A DNA stretch of 64,000 bases. It comes from Candidatus Saccharimonas sp. Lineage in GTDB: Bacteria; Patescibacteriota; Saccharimonadia; Saccharimonadales; Saccharimonadaceae. Positions 42,723 to 53,504 of the stretch are shown here, one piece after another. Both the position numbers and the translations under genes were made by a program. The DNA is taken from contig DZCW01000003.1 in the NCBI GenBank assembly GCA_022736555.1, positions 31,482 to 95,481 on the forward strand, in the 5' to 3' direction. Below the pieces are notes generated by a model. That model was not told the DNA's origin and made no database searches. It saw only the letters and a program-made list of their open reading frames with translations. Within the stretch, counting starts at the first letter, position 1, and each line of letters begins with the position of its first letter.

Positions 42723-43112
42723 CTATTTTTCGGGAAAAATGTCTGGATTCTTACGATAATATCCTACCCAAGGGTCACTGTCATCTAGTTCTAGTGTTTC
42801 AACGAAAACACCATTCGCGAAACCACCTTTTTTATCGTATTTTTTCTGCTGAGCTAATTTGACCTGTTCTTCGGTAATATCATAAATCGCCACAATATCA
42901 TCGAGGACTTGCCTGATATCCGCCACCTCGTCAATTACCTCATCGGGCCGACTATTCACTCTTATTTCATTAGCTTCTTCGATAATTTTACGCGCTAATT
43001 GCGTTTTGAGTTCGTCGATCGACAATTCTCGAAACACCGGATTTTGATTAGTCCGCTCGTATTCATCCCTTAGACCATCACGTACGAGTTTATTTAATTC
43101 AAATTTAGGCAT
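42723..43112 (-). CDS. MazG-like NTP pyrophosphohydrolase
   Basis: 129 residues, all-alpha NTP pyrophosphatase fold (phosphoribosyl-ATP pyrophosphohydrolase/MazG group). Start FELNKLVRDGL, metal motif KIIEEANEI with downstream DEVIDEVADIRQVLDDI (ExxE plus ExxD), and KKGGFANGVFVET at the end. With no his genes present it is probably a nucleotide-pool cleaning enzyme rather than HisE. It follows ligA by one base. Confidence 0.85.
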   Translation of the reverse strand: MPKFELNKLVRDGLRDEYERTNQNPVFRELSIDELKTQLARKIIEEANEIRVNSRPDEVIDEVADIRQVLDDIVAIYDITEEQVKLAQQKKYDKKGGFANGVFVETLELDDSDPWVGYYRKNPDIFPEK

Positions 43113-43113
43113 A

Positions 43114-46129
<3,016 letters not shown>

Positions 46130-46130
46130 T

Positions 46131-47009
46131 TTAGAATTTACCTTCATTATTACGAAGTCTAGCGATACGCTCATCTAATGGTGGATGGGTGCTGAATAAT
46201 TTGCTAACAGATCCTGATTTTAAAGGATTAGAGAAAAACAAATGCGCCGATGCTGAGTTTTGACGTTGCATTGGCCGACCATTTCTTTTCAATTTTTCTA
46301 GAGCCGATATCATTGACTCCGGGTTACGTGTTGTCATAACACTAGTGGCATCAGCCAGATATTCCCGTTGTCGGCTGATCGCCATTTGAATGATTGCGGC
46401 GATAATTGGCGACAACACTAGTAACACAACACCAATAACCATAACTATCGGAGAGTTGTTTTCATTGTCACGGTCACCACCAAAAAAGAACATCCTAAAT
46501 GCTAAATCCGTAATCAAACCGATTGCGCCAACTAAGCCAAAAGTTATCATACCAATTCGAATATCATAGTTTTGGACATGCCCCATTTCGTGCGCCATAA
46601 CCGCCTCGAGCTCGCTATCATCCATCATCTCGATTAACCCAGTAGTTGCCGCAACTATAGCGTGTTTTGGATCACGACCAGTCGCAAAAGCATTAGGCGA
46701 CGGATCGTCAATAATGTAAACTTGTGGCGTTTGGACACCGGTTGCGATCGCTAAATTCTCGACTATTCTGTAGAATCTAGGGTTATCGCGCTTTTTGATT
46801 TGTTGCGCACCAGTCATAGCCACCGCTAATTTAGTGGCTATGAAATATTGCAATATAGCATAAAACGCAGCACCAATTATCACGTAATACGCAATATTCA
46901 TGTCGTTATAGAAATACCCAATTATCCAGCCAATAGCACTAATAAGGCCGACAAAAACTGCCATAATTAGTATAGTATTGCGTTTATTAGCAGCGATTGA
47001 TCTATACAT
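46131..47009 (-). CDS. htpX: HtpX-type membrane metalloprotease (M48)
   Basis: 292 residues. Two N-terminal membrane segments, zinc motif VMAHEMGHV (HExxH form) near residue 139, another two membrane segments and a SRQREYLADA motif supplying the third zinc ligand. It degrades misfolded membrane proteins. The lemA-htpX pairing is widespread. Confidence 0.96.
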   Translation of the reverse strand: MYRSIAANKRNTILIMAVFVGLISAIGWIIGYFYNDMNIAYYVIIGAAFYAILQYFIATKLAVAMTGAQQIKKRDNPRFYRIVENLAIATGVQTPQVYIIDDPSPNAFATGRDPKHAIVAATTGLIEMMDDSELEAVMAHEMGHVQNYDIRIGMITFGLVGAIGLITDLAFRMFFFGGDRDNENNSPIVMVIGVVLLVLSPIIAAIIQMAISRQREYLADATSVMTTRNPESMISALEKLKRNGRPMQRQNSASAHLFFSNPLKSGSVSKLFSTHPPLDERIARLRNNEGKF

Positions 47010-47021
47010 ATCAGCGATCTA

Positions 47022-47585
47022 TTAGAATTTTACGTCGACTGGTTTTTCGGCAATTTTCTGTTCAGAATCATCTAATTCATAAAAATCACGGTTTTTAAAT
47101 CCAAACATATTAGCAATCACATTGCTAGGGAACTTCTGGATTTTCGTATTCAATTCGCGTACGCCGCCGTTATAAAAACGACGAGATGCTTGAATTTTAT
47201 CCTCGGTATCGACTAATTCTTGTTGAAGTTCAACATAACTTTGGTTAGCTTTTAGGTCTGGGTAAGCTTCGGTGACAGCAAATAGACTCTTTAGAGCGCC
47301 CTCAAATTGGTTTTCGGCAGCAGCGGTGGATTTGACATCCTTGGCGTTCATTACGCTAGAACGAGCTTCGGTAACTTTTTCAAATACACCTTGTTCGTGT
47401 TTAGCATAACCTTTGACGGTCTCGACTAGATTAGGGATTAGATCCAAACGTCGCTTTAATTGAACAGTTATATCGCTCCAGGCTTCATCAACTCGAATTT
47501 TCAGAGTGACTAGTGAGTTATACGCAACCCACAAAAACAGTATTACTATTACGACAATTCCTATAATGATCCAAGTAGCTTCCAT
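47022..47585 (-). CDS. lemA: LemA-family protein
   Basis: 187 residues: an N-terminal membrane segment (IIIGIVVIVILFLWVAYNSLV), then a helical domain with WSDITVQLKRRLDLIPNLVETVKGYAKHE, characteristic of LemA, and RRFYNGGVRELNTKIQKFPSN. Function is unclear, but it is usually next to htpX. AAAGGGG precedes the ATG. Confidence 0.95.
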   Translation of the reverse strand: MEATWIIIGIVVIVILFLWVAYNSLVTLKIRVDEAWSDITVQLKRRLDLIPNLVETVKGYAKHEQGVFEKVTEARSSVMNAKDVKSTAAAENQFEGALKSLFAVTEAYPDLKANQSYVELQQELVDTEDKIQASRRFYNGGVRELNTKIQKFPSNVIANMFGFKNRDFYELDDSEQKIAEKPVDVKF

Positions 47586-47727
47586 ATTATTCCCCTTTGA
47601 AATTAATAATTTATATTACTATTATAGCAAATTTATAGCCAAAAACACCATCAAACACTAGTAGCGCACAATCAAGAACATACAGCACAACCTATGAATA
47701 TAATCGGATGGTTTAAGATACGGCGAA

Positions 47728-47756
47728 TTGACATAATGTTGATAATATGCTATGAT
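47728..47756 (+). promoter_or_regulatory. Consensus promoter of the 47882 gene
   Basis: TTGACA, exactly 17 nt, TATGAT preceded by TGC (extended -10). It gives a leader of about 120 nt, in contrast to the leaderless genes nearby. Confidence 0.75.
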
Positions 47757-47780
47757 TGAAATAGTTAAGTTTATCTTGGC

Positions 47781-47796
47781 TATTAAAAGGTTTGTC
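47781..47796 (+). repeat. Left arm of a 16-bp inverted repeat flanking the 47882 gene
   Basis: TATTAAAAGGTTTGTC in the 5' leader is perfectly complementary to 48379-48394 right at the stop codon. The two arms are 582 bases apart. Confidence 0.75.
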
Positions 47797-47881
47797 CTTT
47801 AAAAATCGAGAGAGGAGATGCTGCGATCATATTGATCGTAACGACTATTAAAAAACAAAAAAATATAATGATGGTGTAAAC

Positions 47882-48379
47882 ATGCTTAAATGGTTTGAAA
47901 AAATCCAAGCAGAAATGGAACAAATTGATCTAAAAACACAAGATCTAATTGGAAAACTTGATCCTGTGGGTAAAAAAGAGACAGTTGTCGGCGTATTAAG
48001 CGATGATCTCAAGAGACTATTATTATTGTCGGTTCAATATCGTGTTTCCTGCCGCAAGGCTATGAAACCAATGAGAATGGGCGAACTAAAGGAATTTATG
48101 ACCAAAGTTCATAAAAATCAAGAGGTCTCAGAGACTCTAGAAACTATGTTCTGGTTAGCAGTAACCGACACGTTTAGCGAGAAAATTACTGGCGAAGCGT
48201 TAGAAATTAGAGAAGGTTGGAAAATAGTCGAGCTCGAAGACAAAAAGGGCTGCAGCGCAGAAGAGGCTATCCTAAATGAGATCCTGAATGGATCTTTTAG
48301 CTCTGGTTCATCGATCGTAGTTATGTCGTCCGACATGTCAGATTTATCTGAAATATTCGGTGGCAGACGACCTCATTAG
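47882..48379 (+). CDS. Soluble protein of unknown function
   Basis: 165 residues, mainly helical, no membrane segment, Met- and Lys-rich, with a Ser-rich stretch near the C-terminus (NGSFSSGSSIVVMSSDMSD). Not recognised. It has a strong consensus promoter, a leader of about 120 nt and its own terminator, and its coding part is flanked by a perfect 16-bp inverted repeat. It has only a weak GGTG ribosome-binding element. The solitary strongly expressed layout suggests an abundant or regulated protein. Confidence 0.7.
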   Translation: MLKWFEKIQAEMEQIDLKTQDLIGKLDPVGKKETVVGVLSDDLKRLLLLSVQYRVSCRKAMKPMRMGELKEFMTKVHKNQEVSETLETMFWLAVTDTFSEKITGEALEIREGWKIVELEDKKGCSAEEAILNEILNGSFSSGSSIVVMSSDMSDLSEIFGGRRPH

Positions 48380-48394
48380 ACAAACCTTTTAATA
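48379..48394 (+). repeat. Right arm of the 16-bp inverted repeat
   Basis: GACAAACCTTTTAATA, beginning at the last base of the stop codon, is the reverse complement of 47781-47796. Confidence 0.75.
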
Positions 48395-48432
48395 ACCCCA
48401 CTCATTCTCTTTCGAGATAGGTGGGGTTTTTA
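48395..48432 (+). terminator. Terminator of the 47882 gene
   Basis: Stem ACCCCAC/GTGGGGT enclosing an inner TCTC/GAGA hairpin, followed by TTTTT. Confidence 0.85.
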
Positions 48433-48473
48433 ATTTCCAAAGAAAAATAGTGTCGGGCAGTTCTAACCCACAA

Positions 48474-48514
48474 GGTCTTTGCCATGCTAATTCGAGTCTC
48501 GCAAATTCATACCA
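48474..48514 (+). other. Decayed inverted copy of the tRNA-Leu 3' half
   Basis: The plus strand reads GGTCTT, then TTCGAGTCTCGC and a final ATACCAAAGAGAAATAG. Compared with the true tRNA-Leu 3' half and flank (GGTCTT, TTCAAGTCCCGC, CGCACCAAAGAAAAATAG) it is a clear but decayed copy on the opposite strand. Confidence 0.6.
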
Positions 48515-48554
48515 AAGAGAAATAGCCTCATGAATGAGACTATTTTTCTTTGGT
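48511..48554 (-). terminator. Terminator after tRNA-Leu, including its CCA end
   Basis: Arms ACCAAAGAGAAATAG and CTATTTTTCTTTGGT plus an inner CTCAT/ATGAG. On the minus strand the 5' arm begins with the ACCA of the tRNA itself. Confidence 0.75.
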
Positions 48555-48636
48555 GCGCAGAGCGGGACTTGAACCCGCAAGGTCGTAAGACCAAGAGATT
48601 TTAAGTCTCTCGTGTATACCATTCCACCATCCGCGC
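48551..48636 (-). tRNA. tRNA-Leu(UAA)
   Basis: 86 nt with encoded CCA. Acceptor GCGCGGA, anticodon loop CTTAAAA giving UAA, long variable arm GGTCTTACGACC typical of class II tRNAs, T-arm GCGGG-TTCAAGT-CCCGC. Canonical G18-G19 and C56. Confidence 0.97.
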
Positions 48637-48650
48637 AAATTGTTAAAATC

Positions 48651-48724
48651 TGGAGGCACGTATGGGAGTCGAACCCATTTATAAGCTTTTGCAGAGCTCC
48701 ACGTAACCGTTCCGTCAACGCGCC
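48651..48724 (-). tRNA. tRNA-Cys(GCA)
   Basis: 74 nt with encoded CCA. Acceptor GGCGCGT/ACGTGCC with one G-T pair, discriminator T as in other tRNA-Cys, anticodon loop CTGCAAA giving GCA, T-loop TTCGACT. It lies 14 nt upstream of tRNA-Leu on the same strand, so both are probably one transcript. Confidence 0.96.
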
Positions 48725-48782
48725 GTAAGGCATATTATAACAGACGATATGTGAAACTCTACTGTTAATTATACTATACTAA

Positions 48783-49088
48783 TTATGAAATTAGCTTTAA
48801 TAGATTAGCTTTTGAGGTCGCGCCAACACTGGAATTAACGATTTGACCATTCTTGTAAACCAAGAAAGTTGGCAATGAACTAACTCCGAGTGTTTGGACT
48901 AGTTCCATCTCTACCGAAGCATCTAATTTTACGATTTCCGCTAAATCTTTTGACTCTTCGGCGATTTGTTCCACTATCGGGTTCATACCACGGCATGGCG
49001 CACACCACGGTGCCCACACATCTAATAGAACTGTCTTTTTTGAATCCAAAACGTCTTGCTTGAATGTACTGCTAGTAGTAGCTTTCAT
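48783..49088 (-). CDS. trxA: Thioredoxin
   Basis: 101 residues. Thioredoxin fold with the active site WAPWCAPCRGMNP (CAPC rather than the usual CGPC) and the cis-Pro strand SLPTFLVYKNG. It would reduce ribonucleotide reductase and other disulfides using trxB. ATG at 49086-49088 is chosen because AGGGGAT lies 4-6 nt upstream; the 21 codons further up overlap the promoter. The gene is divergent from nrdJ and shares its NrdR-box region. Confidence 0.92.
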   Translation of the reverse strand: MKATTSSTFKQDVLDSKKTVLLDVWAPWCAPCRGMNPIVEQIAEESKDLAEIVKLDASVEMELVQTLGVSSLPTFLVYKNGQIVNSSVGATSKANLLKLIS

Positions 49089-49117
49089 ACCATCCCCTGT
49101 ATTATTTATCGTGAATG

Positions 49118-49146
49118 TAATAATAACAATTATCGTTGACTTGCGC
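49118..49146 (-). promoter_or_regulatory. trxA promoter overlapping NrdR-like box 1
   Basis: Minus strand TTGCGC, 17 nt, TATTAT. Its -35 hexamer touches box 1 (49146-49155), so a repressor bound there would also affect trxA. Confidence 0.45.
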
Positions 49147-49165
49147 AACATATAGCGCCTATACT
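49136..49165 (+). promoter_or_regulatory. nrdJ operon promoter
   Basis: TTGACT, 18 nt, TATACT. NrdR-like box 1 sits in the spacer and boxes 2 and 3 lie downstream of the expected start. Confidence 0.65.
49146..49155. promoter_or_regulatory. NrdR-like box 1
   Basis: CAACATATAG, one mismatch from the NrdR core CwATATATwG, flanked by GCG on the left and CGC on the right. Confidence 0.65.
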
Positions 49166-49177
49166 TAAAAACACACG

Positions 49178-49187
49178 CAACATATAG
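49178..49187. promoter_or_regulatory. NrdR-like box 2
   Basis: CAACATATAG within ACACGCAACATATAGCGT. It starts 32 bp after box 1, about three helical turns, the usual spacing of paired NrdR boxes. Confidence 0.7.
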
Positions 49188-49211
49188 CGTACGTTATAAA
49201 TATCAGACACG

Positions 49212-49221
49212 CAATATATAG
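49212..49221. promoter_or_regulatory. NrdR-like box 3
   Basis: CAATATATAG, an exact match to the NrdR core, within ACACGCAATATATAG. It starts 34 bp after box 2 and ends just before the first possible nrdJ start codon. Confidence 0.7.
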
Positions 49222-49237
49222 AGGTATGAGGGGGAAA

Positions 49238-51811
49238 ATGAAAGATTTAGACCAACCAGTATTAGATTTGGGCGAAGCTAGTAAACTTGCCGAGATACAC
49301 GAAATCGGACGAAATATTCCAACACCACCCGTTAAATTGGCCGAGCCAAAACTAACTGAGAATTCTTGGTATATTGGAAAAACTCGCTATGCCAGACGTA
49401 GGCCAGATGGCACATCAACCGAAACACCAAAAGAATTATTCTGGCGCGTTGCTTATAATATTGCGACAGCCGAACGTCTATATGGCGGTGATGAAAAAGC
49501 TCATTTAGCTACTGCTACTAGATTCTATAAATTGATGGCTAACCGTCGGTTTTTGCCAAACACGCCAACCCTACTAAACACTGGCAAGCCAAAGCAGCAA
49601 TTATCGGCTTGCTTCGTATTACCCGTACCCGATGATTTAGAGGGCATATTACAGTCGGCTTCTGATATGGCTATGGTTCATAAATCAGGCGGTGGAACTG
49701 GTTTTTCATTTTCACGCCTACGACCTAAAAACGATATTTTATCAACATCAGGTGGCACAACAACTGGGCCAGTATCGTTCATGCAAATGTACAACGATAT
49801 TACTTCATCAGTTCGCCAGGGCGGCGTTAGACGTGGCGCTAATATGGGGATTTTGCATTACAATCACCCAGACATTCTATTGTTCGTTATATATAAACTA
49901 GATGAATTTTCACTGACTAACTTCAATACGTCGGTTACTACGTCCAAAGAATTCTTTGACAAGATCAAAACCGACAAAGCAGTTCTGGCCGACGATTATG
50001 AAAAAGATTTTGACTTTGACGGATTAGTAAACGAGATTCGTGAAGCTCACCAAACTCGCGATATTGATCTAAAAATAGTTCGCCTAGATGCCGCTGTCGC
50101 TAAATTACATGAATGGTGCGACGAAAAAACTCCTGGTTACGGCTATCCACTGATTAATCCTCGTACCAACCTAGAAGTCGGTCGATTAAATGCCAAAAAA
50201 GTTTTTGACCTAATCACCCGCTTCGCATGGCAATATGGCGATCCTGGAATGATATTCATGGATCGAATTAACGACTCTCGAGCCAATCCTACGCCACAAC
50301 TAGGCCAAATCGAGGCCACCAACCCATGTGGCGAACAACCACTGTTACCATACGATGCCTGTACATTAGGCAGTATTAACCTGTCGCTATTCGTCGATGG
50401 TAACCGTTTTGACTGGGAAGCCTTGCGCCAAACAGTTCATGATTCAGTTCACTTCCTGGACAACGTTTTAGATATGAACGAATACCCAATCGAAAAAGTC
50501 AGAGTTATGACTCGCAGTATTCGCCGTATTGGGCTAGGTATTATGGGCTTTGCTGATGCTCTACTAGACATGGGGATTGGCTATAATACCGACGAAGGTG
50601 TCAAGATGGCCGAAGAAGTCATGGAATTCATCCAGCGCGAATCTGATATCGCTTCGGTTGAACTGGCTAAAAAGCGTGGTGTATTCCCAGCCTTTGAAGG
50701 TTCAATTTATGACAAGCCCGGTGAAATTAAACCACGAAACGGCGCCCGAACTACGATTGCTCCAACCGGAACAATATCAATGCTTGCCGATGCTTCGAGT
50801 GGTTGCGAACCATTGTTTGCTCTCATCTATGCCAAGAACACTATCGAAGGTAAACGTATGTTCCAGACTAGCCCATATTTCGTAAGTGCCCTCAAAAAGC
50901 GCGGCATATATTCCGAAGAACTACTGGAAAAAATTCAAAATAATGGCGGTTCAATTCAAGGTCTCGATGAAATCCCAGAGGATCTCAAAAAAGTATTCGT
51001 AATAGCCGGTGATATCACACCTAATTGGCACCTAAAGATTCAGGCAGCTTTCCAAAAATTCGTCGATAATGCTATTTCAAAGACTATTAACTTCCCAAAT
51101 AGTGCAACCGTCGACGATATCCGAAACGCCTATTTAACTGCATATGACACAAATTGCCGAGGTATAACAATTTACCGTGACGGCAGTCGTGAAAAACAGG
51201 TTCTAGAAGTTAAAAAAGAATCATCATACTACGATAAATTAGCCGGTGAATCAACCGAAAAAGTCGAAATATCACCTACCGAGCCACTGCGCCTAAGGCC
51301 ACGACCGGACGTTTTGAATGGTCGCACTCATAAAATCGCAACTCCCCTCGGTAAAGCTTTTGTGTCAATCAACGAAGATAGTGATGGTAATATTTTTGAG
51401 GTATTTATCAACGTAGGCCGTGCCGGATCAGACATTACGGCTGATGCCGAAGCGATTGGACGTTTGATTTCACTAACCTTCCGAATCCCATCAGAATATT
51501 CGTCGAACCAAATTGCTCAAAAGGTTATATCGCAACTACGTGGTATTGGCGGTGCTAGCTCGACTGGTTTTGGGGCTGATCGCGTTAGATCCCTAGCTGA
51601 TGCTGTAGCAAAAACTATTGAACAACACCAGGCTTCGAGAATAATGCCGGAAACCACCGAAGAAGCTTCAACCCAAAGTGAAACAATCCCATTATGGCAA
51701 ACCCCCGCTACTAACAAATTAACCGATATGTGCCCAGAATGTGGTTTAGCAAGCCTGCGTTTTATCGAAGGCTGCCAGAAGTGTGAAGCTTGCGGTTTCA
51801 GCAAATGCTAA
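49238..51811 (+). CDS. nrdJ: Class II (adenosylcobalamin-dependent) ribonucleotide reductase
   Basis: 857 residues. It reduces ribonucleotides to deoxyribonucleotides using a B12-derived radical. Seen: NRRFLPNTPTLLNTG, LSACFVLPVPDD (redox Cys), GGGTGFSFSRLRP, VRQGGVRRGANMG, the active-site loop TNPCGEQPLL with the thiyl Cys and Glu, APTGTISMLADASSG-like phosphate loop (IAPTGTISM), and a C-terminal Cys-rich tail MCPECG...CQKCEACGFSKC that shuttles electrons from thioredoxin. There is no ATP-cone domain. ATG at 49238 has GAGG 6 nt upstream; ATG at 49226 is also in frame. Followed by two membrane/secreted genes in the same transcript. NrdR-like boxes lie in the promoter; nrdR itself is not in this window. 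Confidence 0.95.
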   Translation: MKDLDQPVLDLGEASKLAEIHEIGRNIPTPPVKLAEPKLTENSWYIGKTRYARRRPDGTSTETPKELFWRVAYNIATAERLYGGDEKAHLATATRFYKLMANRRFLPNTPTLLNTGKPKQQLSACFVLPVPDDLEGILQSASDMAMVHKSGGGTGFSFSRLRPKNDILSTSGGTTTGPVSFMQMYNDITSSVRQGGVRRGANMGILHYNHPDILLFVIYKLDEFSLTNFNTSVTTSKEFFDKIKTDKAVLADDYEKDFDFDGLVNEIREAHQTRDIDLKIVRLDAAVAKLHEWCDEKTPGYGYPLINPRTNLEVGRLNAKKVFDLITRFAWQYGDPGMIFMDRINDSRANPTPQLGQIEATNPCGEQPLLPYDACTLGSINLSLFVDGNRFDWEALRQTVHDSVHFLDNVLDMNEYPIEKVRVMTRSIRRIGLGIMGFADALLDMGIGYNTDEGVKMAEEVMEFIQRESDIASVELAKKRGVFPAFEGSIYDKPGEIKPRNGARTTIAPTGTISMLADASSGCEPLFALIYAKNTIEGKRMFQTSPYFVSALKKRGIYSEELLEKIQNNGGSIQGLDEIPEDLKKVFVIAGDITPNWHLKIQAAFQKFVDNAISKTINFPNSATVDDIRNAYLTAYDTNCRGITIYRDGSREKQVLEVKKESSYYDKLAGESTEKVEISPTEPLRLRPRPDVLNGRTHKIATPLGKAFVSINEDSDGNIFEVFINVGRAGSDITADAEAIGRLISLTFRIPSEYSSNQIAQKVISQLRGIGGASSTGFGADRVRSLADAVAKTIEQHQASRIMPETTEEASTQSETIPLWQTPATNKLTDMCPECGLASLRFIEGCQKCEACGFSKC

Positions 51812-51838
51812 TTAAATAATTTATAAAAAAGGAATATC

Positions 51839-52204
51839 ATGAAAAAACGAACTATTATAATCTACATCGTCAGTGCCTTATTATTGGCCGCAGTAGCGAC
51901 AACAGCTGTATTTATATACAATGACAACAAAGCTAACCAAGTACAACTAGCGAATAACGGTAAAGAGGTCACTTATAAAGGCAAGGACGGCGTAACCGCC
52001 CTAGCCCTACTAAGCCAGAAAACCAAAACAACCACCAGTGGCACCGGCGCAAACGCCTTTGTGACTAGTATCGATAGCGTAACCGCTAATCCAAAGAGCC
52101 AATATTGGGCCTTCTATGTAAACGACAAAGCTTCAATGGTAGGCGCCGGTAGCTATGTAACTAAATCCAGTGACACAATTACTTGGAAATTAACAACCTT
52201 TTAA
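51839..52204 (+). CDS. Membrane-anchored DUF4430 (transcobalamin-like) protein
   Basis: 121 residues. N-terminal signal anchor (IIIYIVSALLLAAVATTAVFIY), then a domain with VTALALLSQ and SQYWAFYVNDKASMVGAGSY, the tryptophan/tyrosine-rich core of DUF4430, which resembles the C-terminal domain of transcobalamin and intrinsic factor. In Firmicutes such proteins occur with ECF-type vitamin transporters. AAGGAA lies 6 nt before the ATG, 27 nt after nrdJ. Likely captures cobalamin outside the membrane for the B12-dependent reductase; binding is inferred. Confidence 0.78.
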   Translation: MKKRTIIIYIVSALLLAAVATTAVFIYNDNKANQVQLANNGKEVTYKGKDGVTALALLSQKTKTTTSGTGANAFVTSIDSVTANPKSQYWAFYVNDKASMVGAGSYVTKSSDTITWKLTTF

Positions 52205-52212
52205 GGAAACTA

Positions 52213-52779
52213 ATGAAAAATATTAAAACATTAAATAAAATCGTAATCACTACCAGCCTGATAGCTATCGCTGTCGGCTGGAGAATTATAAATCACAGTT
52301 ACAGCATCGCACCTAACCTTGAATTAGTAACCGTCGTAAGCGTAATCGCAGCTATAACTATGGGAATGCGTTTCGGATTAATAGTGCCATTAACGACGAT
52401 AATATTGTCGGATTTAATTATCGGCAACACATCAATTTTCATATTCACTTGGAGCGCCTTTGCGTTAATTGGAGTTAGCGCCACATTGTTGAAAAAATTA
52501 AACGATAAACCAAAAAAACAGATTCTAGCTTCGGTTGGTTTTGCCGCTATTAGCTCATTTTCGTTCTTTGTAATTACTAATTTCGGCGTTTGGGCACAGG
52601 GTTGGTACCCTGCGACTATGGCAGGATTAGTCGATTGTTTCGTAGCCGCAATTCCGTTTTACCGTACGATGTTAATTGGTAACTTGATTTTAGTGCCAGC
52701 AGCTGTTTCGGTTTGGCAACTAGTTAGAGTTTACCAAACGAACAAAAAATCAGTAGTCGATACCCTTGTTCGCCAATAG
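52213..52779 (+). CDS. DUF6580-like membrane protein, probable ECF-type S component
   Basis: 188 residues with five to six membrane segments. The order of features (RIINHSYSIAPNLELVTV, MGMRFGLIVPLTTIILSDLIIG, FVITNFGVWAQGWYPATMAGLVDCFVAAIPF) resembles DUF6580, a family of putative transport proteins similar to ECF S components. ATG at 52213 has AAGGAA upstream and begins 8 nt after the DUF4430 stop. Probably transports cobalamin or a precursor. ECF ATPase and T-component genes are not in this window. Its 3' end overlaps the convergent cobO by 30 bp. Confidence 0.7.
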   Translation: MKNIKTLNKIVITTSLIAIAVGWRIINHSYSIAPNLELVTVVSVIAAITMGMRFGLIVPLTTIILSDLIIGNTSIFIFTWSAFALIGVSATLLKKLNDKPKKQILASVGFAAISSFSFFVITNFGVWAQGWYPATMAGLVDCFVAAIPFYRTMLIGNLILVPAAVSVWQLVRVYQTNKKSVVDTLVRQ

Positions 52780-53313
52780 TTTATCGTCAAAATGATGTTT
52801 TAACTTTGTCATTTCAGTCACGATATCAGCCTTAGCTATCAGCGACGGTGGAAAATCACGACCAGTCAGGCATAAACTAGTATTCAGGTGTTTATTATCG
52901 ATGAGTTTTTCTAGATCCGAAACTTTCAATAACCCATCGTGAACAGCGTTATTAATTTCATCGCAAATAACTAGTTGATATTCGCCGCTCGTGGCCGCCT
53001 TGTAGGCAACATCAAAGGTACACCTCGCCATTTCGAGGTGTTCTTTTTTTGTGGATTTAGAACTTAGCTCGCCGGCCTGGAAAAAACCCAAACCACCTTT
53101 GTAAAAGGTTAATTTATCATCATAAATCGGCATGATTTTATTAATGAAATCATGTTCACTGACATTCCAAACTTTAATGAATTGTATAAATGCAACCCTG
53201 AACCCAGCACCTAGCGCGCGCACCATCAGACCTAGACCAGCACTAGTTTTGCCCTTGCCTTCGCCAGTATAAACAACTATTACGCTGTCTTTTTGTTTAT
53301 AATCCTGGAACAT
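52750..53313 (-). CDS. cobO: Cob(I)alamin adenosyltransferase (CobA/BtuR type)
   Basis: 187 residues. P-loop GEGKGKTSAGLGLMVRALG, the family-typical FIQFIKVW, and VICDEINNAVHDGLL. It transfers the adenosyl group of ATP to reduced cobalamin, producing the coenzyme used by NrdJ. No other B12 synthesis genes are here, so it acts in salvage. AGGA precedes the ATG. It starts 22 nt after tRNA-Gly(CCC) on the same strand with no terminator between them. Confidence 0.93.
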   Translation of the reverse strand: MFQDYKQKDSVIVVYTGEGKGKTSAGLGLMVRALGAGFRVAFIQFIKVWNVSEHDFINKIMPIYDDKLTFYKGGLGFFQAGELSSKSTKKEHLEMARCTFDVAYKAATSGEYQLVICDEINNAVHDGLLKVSDLEKLIDNKHLNTSLCLTGRDFPPSLIAKADIVTEMTKLKHHFDDKLLANKGIDY

Positions 53314-53335
53314 ATAGAAAATCCTAATAATATAT

Positions 53336-53411
53336 TGGTGCGAGTACAGGGACTCTAACCCTGGACCTCATCCTTGGGAAGGATGCGCTCTAACAACTGA
53401 GCTACACTCGC
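53336..53411 (-). tRNA. tRNA-Gly(CCC) with U19-A56
   Basis: 76 nt with encoded CCA. Acceptor GCGAGTG/TACTCGC, anticodon loop TTCCCAA giving CCC. D-arm GCTC-AGTTGTTA-GAGC and T-arm CAGGG-TTAGAGT-CCCTG: position 19 is T instead of G and position 56 is A instead of C, so a Watson-Crick pair is kept but changed. Confidence 0.95.
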
Positions 53412-53504
53412 ATGTGACTATATTATAACTTTCAGGATAGATTTAAGCTACTTATATATTTTACCGACAATATTTTTGCACCTTATAAATATAAATGTTA
53501 TATT

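Noticed and set aside
49100..49240. Cobalamin riboswitch upstream of nrdJ
   Set aside because: No B12-box-like sequence or suitable fold, and the leader is only about 55-65 nt. NrdR-like boxes explain the region better.
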